A stretch of DNA of 34,272 nt from an uncultured Eubacterium sp. (GTDB lineage Bacteria > Bacillota > Clostridia > Lachnospirales > Lachnospiraceae). Made by a program: the position numbers and the translations under genes. Within the stretch, counting starts at the first letter, position 1. Each line of letters begins with the position of its first letter. The notes under the pieces are model-generated. The model was not told where the DNA came from, did not search any database, and saw only the letters and a program-made list of their open reading frames with translations. Location: contig CAJTLS010000009.1 of NCBI GenBank assembly GCA_910577295.1, forward strand, positions 1 through 34,272. Reading direction: 5' to 3'. Of this stretch, positions 1 to 7,858 are shown in pieces.

Positions 1-9
1 CAGGTCTTA

Positions 10-37
10 TTGACATGCAAAAAAATCCCTGTATAAT
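10..37 (+). promoter_or_regulatory. Consensus sigma-A promoter-like sequence
   Basis: TTGACA (10-15) and TATAAT (32-37) are both perfect and are separated by 16 bases. Transcription would start near 44, exactly at the base of the AAGAGCAG hairpin (44-76). No credible rightward gene follows: the next real genes are on the minus strand. The -10 lies inside a palindrome (28-42) that works as a minus-strand terminator stem, so the match may be partly coincidental. Confidence 0.45.
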
Positions 38-76
38 ACAGGTAAGAGCAGAACCTAGATTTGGGGCTCTGCTCTT
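19..76 (-). terminator. Tandem hairpin terminator of the frameshifted membrane-protein gene
   Basis: Read leftward, the first stem-loop pairs 63-76 with 44-55 (AAGAGCAG / CTGCTCTT, loop near 56-62). The second is the palindrome CCTGTA-TAA-TACAGG (28-42), followed on the minus strand by GA and seven T (19-25). The second hairpin plus U-tract is a normal intrinsic terminator about 50 bases after the restored stop of the 95-585 gene. Confidence 0.65.
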
Positions 77-94
77 TGTAACTATCAATATGTC

Positions 95-585
95 TTATAT
101 CAATTTTTGTAAAGCTTCATTTGAGGTGATGGAATTAAAATTAGCTAGACCAATTTCTTTTCTTATTTGTTTTAATATATCAGCAATTATGTATGTAATT
201 AGTGTATCATCATAATATCGACTTTTTTAAATGCATCATGAGTTGTATAATCCCTGAAAAAAATATACTTCTTATAAAGTTTTTTTGATGCATAAAGCAT
301 CAGAGAAGAACCAACATCAAAAAATTTTTGCTGCATTTCACTAGATGGCTTCCCATTTTTGGTTGGTTTCATTTTGTTGGGTTCAGTATATATGAGATTT
401 AAAAAGTCAATTAGTTTTTTGTATTCATGCTTTCTTTCCTCATATTTTTTATATCGGAGTTCTGCTTGTTTGTTAAGTATAAAAATAATTATTGTGACGA
501 CAACAGAGAAAAGAGCAACGTATTCTGATTTCATATTCAATATAATATTTCTTAAAAACTCATATAAATTTTCTATTATATGCAA
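95..585 (-). pseudogene. Small membrane-anchored hypothetical protein, frameshifted near its C-terminus
   Basis: The gene starts at a TTG (583-585) with a good GAGGAG site 9 bases upstream. The first ~120 codons encode a membrane segment (about residues 20-37, rich in V, I and F) followed by a charged, probably helical cytoplasmic part with KKYEERKHEYKKL. The zero frame stops at 199, just after a six-A run (223-228 on the plus strand), with a short unnatural tail (VDIMMIH). Shifting by one base at that run opens a protein-like frame of about 40 codons (containing DDTLITYIIADILKQI) down to a TAA at 95-97. I therefore read one ~160-residue gene broken by a homopolymer indel, either a real mutation or a sequencing error. 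Its function is not recognised. Confidence 0.6.
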
Positions 586-731
586 TCTTAACCACTCCTC
601 GAGCTAATAATTTAAATTTTTCAGCAAGTCATTCTTTTATAATAGTTACCATATCTCCATACAAATGAAAAGAAAAATAAGAGAAAACCACTGCAAACCA
701 GCACCCCATTGTAGCCAATAGGATGCCAGTA

Positions 732-1064
732 TTAATCATAGTCCATTTCTGCTAACATTTTAAGCTGATCACGTTTTTGATAAATGACATTAAGAATATA
801 GACACGCTTTGCATTTTCGTCAATTCGGTAGTAAATATAAAAGTTTTTCACTATTATTTTACGAATACCATGAGAGTGCCAGGGTTCCTCGGGAACTGGT
901 AATATCCTTTGGGGCATATTAGCCAGTTTGCTTATTTCTGTACGAATAGTACGTATATATGCTAAGGCTATATCTGGCACAAGTAGGACATCGGTTATAT
1001 AGTTACGCAGTTCTACAAGGTCCGTTGTTGCATCGGATGTCATGATGATTTCATAGGTGTTCAT
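732..1064 (-). CDS. RelE/ParE-family toxin of a type II toxin-antitoxin pair
   Basis: This 110-residue protein has the size and layout of the RelE/ParE fold: an N-terminal helix region (LVELRNYITDVL), a central basic strand region (HGIRKIIVKNFYIYYRID) and a C-terminal VYILNVIYQKRDQ strand. Members either cleave mRNA on the ribosome (RelE) or poison gyrase (ParE); the sequence does not tell me which. The YYRIDE...VYILNVIY pattern leans towards the ParE/RelE stabilisation group. Its ATG overlaps the antitoxin stop by four bases (ATGA at 1061-1064), so the two are translationally coupled. No truncation is seen. Confidence 0.85.
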   Translation of the reverse strand: MNTYEIIMTSDATTDLVELRNYITDVLLVPDIALAYIRTIRTEISKLANMPQRILPVPEEPWHSHGIRKIIVKNFYIYYRIDENAKRVYILNVIYQKRDQLKMLAEMDYD

Positions 1065-1360
1065 TGCACAAGGCTCCTTTCGAGTTCATCAAACACCTCA
1101 TTGTAAGGCATACCTTCTCCGGCAAGGGATTGTTCATAGCTGTGCTGAAGTTTTGTGTTCAATTCAGCATCTGACATAGTGTCTAATGTGCGTGGCTCCT
1201 TCGGAATTGTTAAAGAAAACGGTACGCCGTGTCTGTATATGATTTGACGGTAAAGGGAATTGATAACAACAGAGACAGGAATACCCAATTTCTGAAGAAT
1301 ATCTTCTGCTTCTGTTTTTATGTCGTTTTCGACACGTGCACTGACAGTTGAATCTTTCAT
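1061..1360 (-). CDS. RelB/DinJ-family antitoxin
   Basis: This is a 99-residue protein from the ATG at 1358-1360, chosen because GAGGTG lies 6 bases upstream; a GTG three codons earlier has no site. The N-terminus (STVSARVENDIKTEAEDIL, then KLGIPVSVVINSLYRQI) is the ribbon-helix-helix DNA-binding and dimerisation part typical of RelB/DinJ. The acidic C-terminal half (DTMSDAELNTKL...YNEVFDELE) would wrap the toxin. It precedes and overlaps the toxin gene and should autorepress the operon through the repeat in its promoter. Confidence 0.85.
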   Translation of the reverse strand: MKDSTVSARVENDIKTEAEDILQKLGIPVSVVINSLYRQIIYRHGVPFSLTIPKEPRTLDTMSDAELNTKLQHSYEQSLAGEGMPYNEVFDELERSLVQ

Positions 1361-1384
1361 AGAGAACACCTCACTTTCAAAAAT

Positions 1385-1413
1385 ATTGTACTACATTGTA
1401 TTGCAAATTACAA
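1385..1413 (-). promoter_or_regulatory. Toxin-antitoxin promoter with probable autoregulatory operator
   Basis: On the minus strand a -35 TTGTAA (1408-1413) and a -10 TACAAT (1385-1390) are separated by 17 bases. The TTGTA arm at 1396-1400 and the TACAA arm at 1409-1413 form an inverted repeat with an 8-base centre lying across the -35 and spacer, which is where a RelB/DinJ dimer would be expected to bind. A further TTGTA copy overlaps the -10. Confidence 0.6.
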
Positions 1414-1424
1414 GACAAAACATT

Positions 1425-1829
1425 TTATTTCTCCCAAATTCCCTTTATCCTCCCCCAACTTCTCCTCGTCGGAGCCTTTCTGCCTTTCTCCCAACCCCGA
1501 TAGACACTCCGGTTTACCCCGATTTGTTCCGCCATTTCCTTGTGAGTATATCCCAACTGCTTTCGTACAAACAAAAAAGCGGCGAAAAAATCAGAATCCA
1601 GAAAACGCAGATAATCGTCAAAAATCTCTTCCGTGTTCACACAAAGATACTCGCAGATTTGCCTGACTTTCTCCAAATCACTCGGCTCATGTACCGGAGA
1701 TTCAAAACTTCTGCGGTAGGAACCTTTCGTAAAGCCAAGATGCTTGTCCAACTCGGAACAACTCACACCGTTTTGGATGCGGTGGTACTGGAGATGGCCG
1801 GACACTTTGGAGAGTTCGACGTTTTCCAA
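1425..1829 (-). CDS. XRE-type helix-turn-helix protein; downstream part of a split sigma/HTH gene
   Basis: This 134-codon segment carries two HTH-like modules. The C-terminal one (about residues 86-125: RKQLGYTHKEMAEQIGVNRSV, then GWEKGRKAPTRRSW) is a clear Cro/C1-type DNA-binding domain. The N-terminal one (about 8-65) is weaker (SELDKHLGFTKGSYRRSF). The start shown is a TTG at 1829 with a moderate GGAAG about 9 bases upstream. The same frame is open above that TTG and reads as protein (IGEIGTVQIPDWHEV...) up to a TAA at 1908-1910, beyond which lies the sigma-like fragment. It is therefore either the 3' half of a broken gene or a re-initiated regulator. Confidence 0.6.
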   Translation of the reverse strand: MENVELSKVSGHLQYHRIQNGVSCSELDKHLGFTKGSYRRSFESPVHEPSDLEKVRQICEYLCVNTEEIFDDYLRFLDSDFFAAFLFVRKQLGYTHKEMAEQIGVNRSVYRGWEKGRKAPTRRSWGRIKGIWEK

Positions 1830-1907
1830 CTGTCTTTTCTTCCAGTTGTCAGAGTTTCTTCGTACCTCATGCCAGTCAGGAATCTGGACTGTCCCGATTT
1901 CCCCAAT

Positions 1908-2195
1908 TTAGCCAAAGCGATGTATCGCATTGTCGATACATCGGGAAGCATAGGTGGCGAGACGAACACCTTTCCCCTGACGGTATGTGTCCACTGCCTT
2001 TATGAGTCCTATCGTCCCAATCGAAATCAAGTCATCTACGCTATGGTCGGTATTACTATATTTTTTTACAAGATAGGCAACGAGACGTAAGTTATGCTCA
2101 ATTAAAATAGTTCTTGCCTCCCTGTCTCCCTGCTCCCATCTCTTGATATACTCATTCTCTTCCTCGACACTCAAAGGTTGTGGAAATGCCTGCAT
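1908..2195 (-). CDS. Sigma-70 region 2 fragment (SigK-like), ends at an in-frame TAA
   Basis: This is a 95-residue protein. Residues ~8-92 match sigma-70 regions 1.2-2.4 as found in SigK and related sporulation sigma factors: EGD-type charged start, ILIEHNLRLVAYLVKKY, then DDLISIGTIGLIKAVDTY and RLATYASRCIDNAI. A full sigma factor needs about 230 residues with regions 3 and 4, which are absent. After the TAA the same frame continues into the XRE-type segment (1425-1829). On its own the fragment could bind core RNA polymerase but has no region 4 for -35 contact. I think it is a decayed or chimeric regulator. Confidence 0.65.
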   Translation of the reverse strand: MQAFPQPLSVEEENEYIKRWEQGDREARTILIEHNLRLVAYLVKKYSNTDHSVDDLISIGTIGLIKAVDTYRQGKGVRLATYASRCIDNAIHRFG

Positions 2196-2353
2196 ACAGA
2201 CCTCCGTCAGAACTACATTACTTCATTCTATGACTTTTTTTGTCCATTAGTGCCTGACTACCTGCAAGAAATATTTGAAATCAACCATCAATTTGTGATA
2301 AGATAACTATACTTTGTGAATCTACGCATTGATAATGAAATGGAGGAACAGAC

Positions 2354-3487
2354 ATGAATAAAAAAGAAATTGCAGAAATCAAGAAGCGTTTTACGAAAAC
2401 TAAATGCACCGTAACCCGCATTTGCGGATGCTATGTAGATGCGGAAAAACAGAAACGAATGACACTAAAAGAAGCATTTCTCGGACTTCCAGAAGAGGAA
2501 ATGTTTAAATACATAGATATCTTTCGAAAAACTCTTTCCGGCTCGATTGGAAAAACATTGATGAATATGGAATTTCCAATGGAAGAAGAGACGAAAGAAG
2601 ACGGAAAACAGCGGTTTCTTATGCAATTGCTGGAGAGCAAACTTGTGGATGAACAGCTTCTCAATCAGTTTTACGACACAATTATTGAAAACTACAATTA
2701 TACAGAAAATTATTTCATTATTCTCATTCACGACGCCTATGATATTCCTAAAATTACAACTGATGGCATCGAAAATTTCGACGCCTCCGAGTATGTATAC
2801 GATTATATACTGTGCAGCATATGTCCGGTAAAATTAACAAAACCGGGATTGTGTTATAATACCGAGACCAACCATATTCAGGACCGAATACGCGACTGGC
2901 TCGTACAGCCTCCGGAACTCGGCTTTCTGTTTCCGGCTTTCAATGACCGCAATATGGATATCCACAGCCTCCTGTACTACTCTAAAAATTCAGACGATTT
3001 AGATTTGGCAATAACGGAAAATGTCCTCGGCTGCCGCCTGCCTCTGCCGCCAAAGAGCCAGAAAGAAACCTTTAACGCTATTGTGGAGGAAGCGCTTGGT
3101 CTGGAGTGTGATTATGATATCGTAAAATCCATCCACGAAAACTTGAATCAGATGGTGGAAGAAAATAAAGAGAATCCGGAACCTCTTGCTTTAGACCGAA
3201 CCGATATCGGGAAACTTCTGGAAAAGAGCGGTGTGGAAGAAGAACAACTTGCCGTGTTTGAGACGCGCTATGACGAGACGGTAGGAGAAAAAGAACATTT
3301 AATGGCGAATAACATTTCCAATACGCGCAAATTTGAAGTGCGGACGCCGGATGTAACCGTGCAGGTGAATCCGGAGAGAACCGATTTAATTGAGACAAAA
3401 GTAATCGACGGCGTACCATGTCTTGTAATTGAAATCAATGACTTAGTAGAAGTAAACGGCATTCAGATTGTATCGGATTTAACCTGA
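2354..3487 (+). CDS. DUF4317 family protein
   Basis: This 377-residue soluble protein begins MNKKEIAEIKKRF, with GGAGG 7-8 bases before the ATG. The N-terminal IKKRFTKTKCTVTRICGCYVD, the central YDYILCSICPVKLTKPGL, and the LGFLFPAFNDR stretch are the hallmarks I associate with the DUF4317 family, which is common in Lachnospiraceae and has no established biochemical role. No signal peptide or membrane segment is seen. It stands alone on the plus strand between leftward genes and ends shortly before a hairpin, so it is probably monocistronic. Length is normal for the family. Confidence 0.85.
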   Translation: MNKKEIAEIKKRFTKTKCTVTRICGCYVDAEKQKRMTLKEAFLGLPEEEMFKYIDIFRKTLSGSIGKTLMNMEFPMEEETKEDGKQRFLMQLLESKLVDEQLLNQFYDTIIENYNYTENYFIILIHDAYDIPKITTDGIENFDASEYVYDYILCSICPVKLTKPGLCYNTETNHIQDRIRDWLVQPPELGFLFPAFNDRNMDIHSLLYYSKNSDDLDLAITENVLGCRLPLPPKSQKETFNAIVEEALGLECDYDIVKSIHENLNQMVEENKENPEPLALDRTDIGKLLEKSGVEEEQLAVFETRYDETVGEKEHLMANNISNTRKFEVRTPDVTVQVNPERTDLIETKVIDGVPCLVIEINDLVEVNGIQIVSDLT

Positions 3488-3526
3488 CAATGGCAAATCC
3501 AACCGAATTAAAAGAACACACGCACG

Positions 3527-3563
3527 AAGAGCGCTGCTTCCAAAATCAGAAAGCAGCGCTCTT
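3527..3563 (+). terminator. Hairpin after the DUF4317 gene
   Basis: AAGAGCGCTGCTT (3527-3539) pairs perfectly with AAGCAGCGCTCTT (3551-3563) around an 11-base loop. The 13-bp GC-rich stem ends in a short T run (CTCTTTC). It lies between convergent genes (DUF4317 and FprA) and can serve both, although neither side has a strong U-tract. Confidence 0.65.
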
Positions 3564-3597
3564 TCAGCGTAACACATCTACATAATTTTTCACACGG

Positions 3598-4761
3598 CTA
3601 TTGTAATAATTCCTGTGCAAGTATTTCCATCTGTGCAACGTCGTCCTCTTTCATCGTTGACTTAATGGTTACCATATGCTCGCACAGTGTCATATTTTTC
3701 ATTCCCTCTACGATTTCACGCATTTTCCTGTTTGCCATCGGACCCCAGCTTCCATTCTCCAAAAAGGCAACTTTCTTATTTTGAAAGTTCTTATGGCCAA
3801 GCCGATACAGAAAATCCTGCATCGGAGAGAACAAACCGCCGTCATAGGTAGCGCAGGCAAGTACTATTTTATCATAGCGGAACGCATCCTCCACAGCCTC
3901 TGCCATATCCTCGCGGGATAAATCACTGACAACTACTTTGGCAGCTCCTTTCGCAGTCAGTATCTCACCAAGTTTCTCTGCTGCCTTTCCGGTATTGCCG
4001 TGAATCGAAGCATACGCCACAAACACGCCGTCGTCCTCCGCCTCATAGCTCGTCCATGTCTTGTATTTGCCTATGTAATACGATAAGTTTTCCTGTAAAA
4101 TCGGGCCATGTAACGGACAAATCTTCTCTATATCAAGTGCGGCCGCCTTTTTCAACAGCGCCGCCGCCTGCACGCCGTATTTGCCGACGATATTAAAATA
4201 ATAGCGACGAGCTTCACACGCCCAATCTTCTTCCGTGTCCAGTGTGCCGAATTTACCAAAAGCATCGGCAGAAAACAAAACCTTTTCTGTCGTTTCATAC
4301 TCTACCATAACTTCCGGCCAATGAACCATCGGCGCCATCATAAAAGTGAGGGTATGCTTTCCCAAATCAAGAGTATCCCCCTCGGCCACTTCTACTTTTT
4401 TTCCCTCCAAATCCAACTCCATAAACTGAGGGAGCATGGCAAACACTTTGGCATTACTAACGAGTTTCATCTGTGGATATTTCGCCATCACATCGGCAAT
4501 ACTGCCGCTGTGGTCTGGCTCCATATGTGATACGATAAGATAATCCGGCAAACGGCCATCCAATTCCGTCTCAATATTAGAAAGCCATTCATCCGTTTTA
4601 CGGCCATCTACCGAATCCATCAGGGCAACTTTTTCGTCCATAATCAAATACGAATTATATGACACCCCATTGGGAACGATAAACTGACTTTCAAATAAAT
4701 CAATGTCTTTGTCATCCACGCCAACATAACGAATGGCATCGGAAATTGTAACTTTACTCAT
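3598..4761 (-). CDS. FprA-type A-type flavoprotein (flavodiiron O2/NO reductase)
   Basis: This 387-residue protein has two domains. The N-terminal metallo-beta-lactamase-like diiron domain (~1-240) carries H79-x-E81-x-D83-H84, H147, D166 and H218, the full diiron ligand set. The C-terminal flavodoxin domain (~246-387) begins with the FMN loop ASIHGNTGKAA. Flavodiiron proteins reduce O2 to water, or NO to N2O, protecting anaerobes; electrons usually come from rubredoxin or a flavin reductase. No rubredoxin domain is fused. The start has AAGGAGG 8 bases upstream. It lies 70 bases after the alpha-galactosidase gene and may be read with the Rrf2-GH27 genes. Confidence 0.93.
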   Translation of the reverse strand: MSKVTISDAIRYVGVDDKDIDLFESQFIVPNGVSYNSYLIMDEKVALMDSVDGRKTDEWLSNIETELDGRLPDYLIVSHMEPDHSGSIADVMAKYPQMKLVSNAKVFAMLPQFMELDLEGKKVEVAEGDTLDLGKHTLTFMMAPMVHWPEVMVEYETTEKVLFSADAFGKFGTLDTEEDWACEARRYYFNIVGKYGVQAAALLKKAAALDIEKICPLHGPILQENLSYYIGKYKTWTSYEAEDDGVFVAYASIHGNTGKAAEKLGEILTAKGAAKVVVSDLSREDMAEAVEDAFRYDKIVLACATYDGGLFSPMQDFLYRLGHKNFQNKKVAFLENGSWGPMANRKMREIVEGMKNMTLCEHMVTIKSTMKEDDVAQMEILAQELLQ

Positions 4762-4831
4762 GTCTTTTTTCCTCCTTCGAAATGAAAATACATAAGTTCA
4801 GTATACAATTTAGCAATGCCAAAATCAAGAA

Positions 4832-6079
4832 TTATTCTTCAACAAGAAAACAATCGTGTGAATCAATTGTCTGCTCTTCCGTAAAATCAATCTTTTCATC
4901 CGTCCACAAATTATATCCGGATACACCGTCTGCATACTGCGACGGTGTCACGGCAATACACGTATCCGCAATATTGAAAATAGCGGTATACTTCTTATCA
5001 TCATACCGGCCGACTGCTTTCCATACAATCATTTTGTCATTCCGGAACACCTCTTTTGCATGGGAAGAGTTCTCTAACAGATAGAGCACACGCTGATTCG
5101 TAATCAGTGACAGCGTCCAATCATCCAGTTCCGGCAATTCCGCACCTAACATCATCGGCGAACGGAATATGCTCCACAGCGTCATCATCGTGCGCTGTTC
5201 CACTTTTGTAAAATTGGTCTGCCGTTCATCTCCAAACCCCTTGCCAATCCGTCCGAGCGGAAGCATATCGCAGTCCGGATAACCGCCATCCCTCACCGAA
5301 TCCTGCCAATTGCGGCAGCGGTCGAACATATCGCGCAGAGACTTCCAGTTATCCCAAAAATCATCCGTAATACGCCACATATTCGCATTTTCGTGATAAT
5401 ACTCCGCCAGTTCTAAGATTGCCGGACCGGGAGACAGACTGAGAACAATATCACGCCCACACTTTGCAATAGCCCGATGAAGCATGGCAATCTCCTCTTT
5501 TGCCGTATCGGCGTCTAAGCGGCAAATATCATCACATTTAATAAAATCTACACCCCACTCCGCATAGAGATTCATTAGAGAGTCGTAATATTCCTGCGCC
5601 CCCGGCGCGTCCGGAAGAATACCGTACATATCCGGATTCCAATAACAAATATTATTGGCTGCGGCAATCTGGTTCGCCGTATATTCCGTTCCCAATATCC
5701 TGCCGTGATGATGCGCTGCAATACGTGGTATGCCACGCATGATATGAATACCAAACTTTAACCCTCTGTCATGTATGTACTGTGCAAGCGGCGCAAAACC
5801 CTTTCCACCGGCGGAAGAGGGAAAGCGCTGCGGACAGGGAAGTAAACGGGAATACTCATCCATTTCCACATCCCAGAAAGGAATATATTGATGTTTATTT
5901 CGCTGTGTACCGGCATCATACGCATACCATTGGATATCAACTACAATATATTCCCATCCATATTCTTTTAAATGTTCTGCCATGTAGTCGGCATTTGCTT
6001 TCACCTGCTGCTCATTCACGGTAGTATCATAATAATCATAACTATTCCACCCCATCGGTGGTTTTTTCCATGTCAGCAT
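4832..6079 (-). CDS. GH27 family glycoside hydrolase (alpha-galactosidase-like)
   Basis: This is a 415-residue protein from the ATG at 6077-6079, chosen for its GAGG site; an in-frame start 15 codons upstream has no site. The opening PPMGWNSYDYY is the GH27/clan GH-D N-terminal motif. FIKCDD (about 179-184) holds the catalytic nucleophile Asp183 at the end of a TIM-barrel strand, and WRITDD (235-240) supplies the acid/base Asp. A short C-terminal beta domain follows. There is no signal peptide, so it should act in the cytoplasm on imported oligosaccharides. Alpha-galactosidase is the likeliest activity, but alpha-N-acetylgalactosaminidase and beta-L-arabinopyranosidase members share the fold. 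It follows the Rrf2 gene by 48 bases. Confidence 0.88.
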   Translation of the reverse strand: MLTWKKPPMGWNSYDYYDTTVNEQQVKANADYMAEHLKEYGWEYIVVDIQWYAYDAGTQRNKHQYIPFWDVEMDEYSRLLPCPQRFPSSAGGKGFAPLAQYIHDRGLKFGIHIMRGIPRIAAHHHGRILGTEYTANQIAAANNICYWNPDMYGILPDAPGAQEYYDSLMNLYAEWGVDFIKCDDICRLDADTAKEEIAMLHRAIAKCGRDIVLSLSPGPAILELAEYYHENANMWRITDDFWDNWKSLRDMFDRCRNWQDSVRDGGYPDCDMLPLGRIGKGFGDERQTNFTKVEQRTMMTLWSIFRSPMMLGAELPELDDWTLSLITNQRVLYLLENSSHAKEVFRNDKMIVWKAVGRYDDKKYTAIFNIADTCIAVTPSQYADGVSGYNLWTDEKIDFTEEQTIDSHDCFLVEE

Positions 6080-6127
6080 ATTTATCCTCTTTTCCTTTTT
6101 ATAGACATATCCGGTTTCTGGCATATA

Positions 6128-6562
6128 TCAAATGTTATAACTGCCGCCTCCCGCCATCTGCCAGTCGACCAAATCGGCAAGAGTAATGTTATCAATCACT
6201 TCACTAATCGCCTCATTCAACCGCTTCCACACAATTGAAGTCGCACAATTTTCCATGCGGTCGCAGGCAATAATTTCCTTGTCCACACAATCGACAGGAG
6301 CCATACTCCCCTCTGTCAAGCGCAAAATCATCCCAACCGTATAATCTTCCGGCTTCTTTGTGAGAAGATAGCCGCCCTGAGGCCCGCGGATACTACGCAC
6401 AAAACGCGCCTTATTTAATATCGAAATAATCTGCTCCAAATATTTATCTGAAATTCCCTGCCGGCAGGCAATCTCCTTGATTCGAATCGGCTTTTCCGTA
6501 TCATTTAGCGCCAAGTCCAGCATAAGACGCAATGCATACCGTCCCTTTGTAGAAATCTTCAC
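6128..6562 (-). CDS. Rrf2-family transcriptional regulator with a probable Fe-S site
   Basis: This 144-residue protein starts at a GTG with GGAGAG upstream. The N-terminal winged helix (MKISTKGRYALRLML, QGISDKYLEQII, GPQGGYLL) is the signature of Rrf2/IscR regulators. Cys92, Cys100 and Cys106 match the three-cysteine cluster-binding pattern of IscR- and NsrR-like members, so it probably senses Fe-S, O2 or NO status. The gene heads a leftward run with GH27 and the flavodiiron protein; an NO/O2-responsive regulator of FprA would make sense, while control of a glycosidase would be unusual. Its targets are inference. Confidence 0.88.
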   Translation of the reverse strand: MKISTKGRYALRLMLDLALNDTEKPIRIKEIACRQGISDKYLEQIISILNKARFVRSIRGPQGGYLLTKKPEDYTVGMILRLTEGSMAPVDCVDKEIIACDRMENCATSIVWKRLNEAISEVIDNITLADLVDWQMAGGGSYNI

Positions 6563-6602
6563 AATACATCTCTCCTAACCATACATTTCCTACTACAATT
6601 AT

Positions 6603-6631
6603 ATGATACAATAAGCACAGGCAAAATGCAA
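6603..6631 (-). promoter_or_regulatory. Promoter of the Rrf2 gene
   Basis: On the minus strand TTGCAT (6626-6631) and TATCAT (6603-6608) are separated by 17 bases. The start site would be near 6596, about 34 bases before the GTG at 6562. An Rrf2 operator may overlap, but I see no clear dyad. Confidence 0.55.
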
Positions 6632-6817
6632 GAAAGATTAGTTATCTAATATGACAATCGCTTAATAATTGTGGTTTTCAAGACAGCGGGTATCATACCG
6701 TATTTTATCCTTGTACCACTTCCCGAAAAATTATTGTTTCTTTCGTTTACAGTTCGCTGCCCGCAGCATTGTTTGAGGTGTCTGCTGTCGTTTTTTCCTG
6801 ACTTTTGGCAGCCCGTT

Positions 6818-6850
6818 TGCACTAGACCGCTACGCAGCGGTGCTAATGCA
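6818..6850. repeat. Imperfect palindrome between bioB and the Rrf2 gene
   Basis: TGCACTAG-ACCGCT (6818-6831), loop ACGC, AGCGGTGCTAATGCA (6836-6850): about 13 paired positions with one bulge and one mismatch. It lies just after the bioB stop but has no T-run on either strand, so it is a poor terminator. It could be a processed-RNA stem or one copy of a dispersed palindromic repeat. The rest of the 306-base gap 6563-6868 holds the Rrf2 promoter and nothing else I recognise. Confidence 0.5.
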
Positions 6851-6868
6851 CCACCGGAACGATTACTT

Positions 6869-7837
6869 TTATTGTCCGATATCAAACCCGCATGCCGTCA
6901 GCATTTCCCTATCCTGCCTCGTACGACTTCCCGAAGTAGTAAGCATATCACCCGTAATTGCCGCATTTGCTCCGGCAAAAAAGGCATTCTTCCCACTCTC
7001 TGCCAGCAATTTACGTCCTGCGGCAAGTCTTATATCTGCCGTCGGATTCAGAAAACGGAAGATAATTATCGTCCGCAAAATCTCTTCTTCCGTCAGCGGA
7101 AGCAGCTCTTCAAACGGGGTGCCTGCTATCGGAATCAGCGCATTCAGCGGAATCGAATCTACCTCCAATTCCGCTAACGTCAACGCCATATCCATACGGT
7201 CTTCCCATGTCTCGCCCATACCTATAATGCCGCCGGAGCAAACCTGCAGTCCGGCGCTTTTCGCTGCGCGGATACAGGCAATCTTATCCTCGAAAGTGTG
7301 CGTGGTACAGATATTCGGGAAATTCCTCCGTGAAGTTTCTATATTGGCGTGATAACGCCTGACTCCCGCTTCCCGCAAGGCGACAAACTGTTCTTTCGTC
7401 AATAGTCCGTGCGAAGCGCATAACCGGATGAGCCCGCACTCCTCTCCCATTTTTCGGTATGCCTTCAGCGCCCATTCGAAATCTTTTCCGGCGAGCGTGC
7501 GTCCCGCTGTCACTATGGAAAAGCGATGCGCTCCCATCTCTTCGTGATGCCGGCATGTCCTGACAAACTCATCCGTCTCCAAAATTTCATATTCCTCTGC
7601 CCCTGTGTGATAGTGGGACGATTGGGCGCAAAATTTACAATTTTCGCTGCACCGTCCAGAGCGTCCATTGATAATTGTACACAAATCAACGTGATTGCCG
7701 CACAACCCCTCTCGGATACGGTTCGCTCCCGCTTTCAACTGCTCAAAATCGCTCTCCAAGAGAAAAGATAAATCATCCGCTCTTGTCAGGCGGCGGCCCT
7801 CCAAAATCTCATTTACCATTTTTTCCACCATATCCAT
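6869..7837 (-). CDS. bioB: Biotin synthase
   Basis: This 322-residue radical SAM enzyme carries the cluster motif C63-x3-C67-x2-C70 (CSENCKFC), followed by AQSSHY as in biotin synthases. Downstream it has the conserved HANIETS, GxIIGMGETWEDR and LNALIPIAGTPFE segments and the [2Fe-2S]-domain residues. It inserts sulfur into dethiobiotin to make biotin. The start follows GAGGGG by 9 bases. It lies 21 bases after purH, so it appears to be the last gene of the ZTP-riboswitch operon rather than part of a bio cluster. No other biotin gene is in the window. Length and motifs are normal. Confidence 0.95.
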   Translation of the reverse strand: MDMVEKMVNEILEGRRLTRADDLSFLLESDFEQLKAGANRIREGLCGNHVDLCTIINGRSGRCSENCKFCAQSSHYHTGAEEYEILETDEFVRTCRHHEEMGAHRFSIVTAGRTLAGKDFEWALKAYRKMGEECGLIRLCASHGLLTKEQFVALREAGVRRYHANIETSRRNFPNICTTHTFEDKIACIRAAKSAGLQVCSGGIIGMGETWEDRMDMALTLAELEVDSIPLNALIPIAGTPFEELLPLTEEEILRTIIIFRFLNPTADIRLAAGRKLLAESGKNAFFAGANAAITGDMLTTSGSRTRQDREMLTACGFDIGQ

Positions 7838-7858
7838 ATCACAAATCCCCTCTTATTT

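Noticed and set aside
1320..2090. 256-codon plus-strand open frame across the antitoxin and HTH region
   Set aside because: It is antisense to the better supported antitoxin, HTH and sigma-like frames and has no family features.
6646..6885. Minus-strand 79-codon open frame after bioB
   Set aside because: It overlaps the bioB end in another frame, contains the palindrome, and has no start site or recognisable composition.
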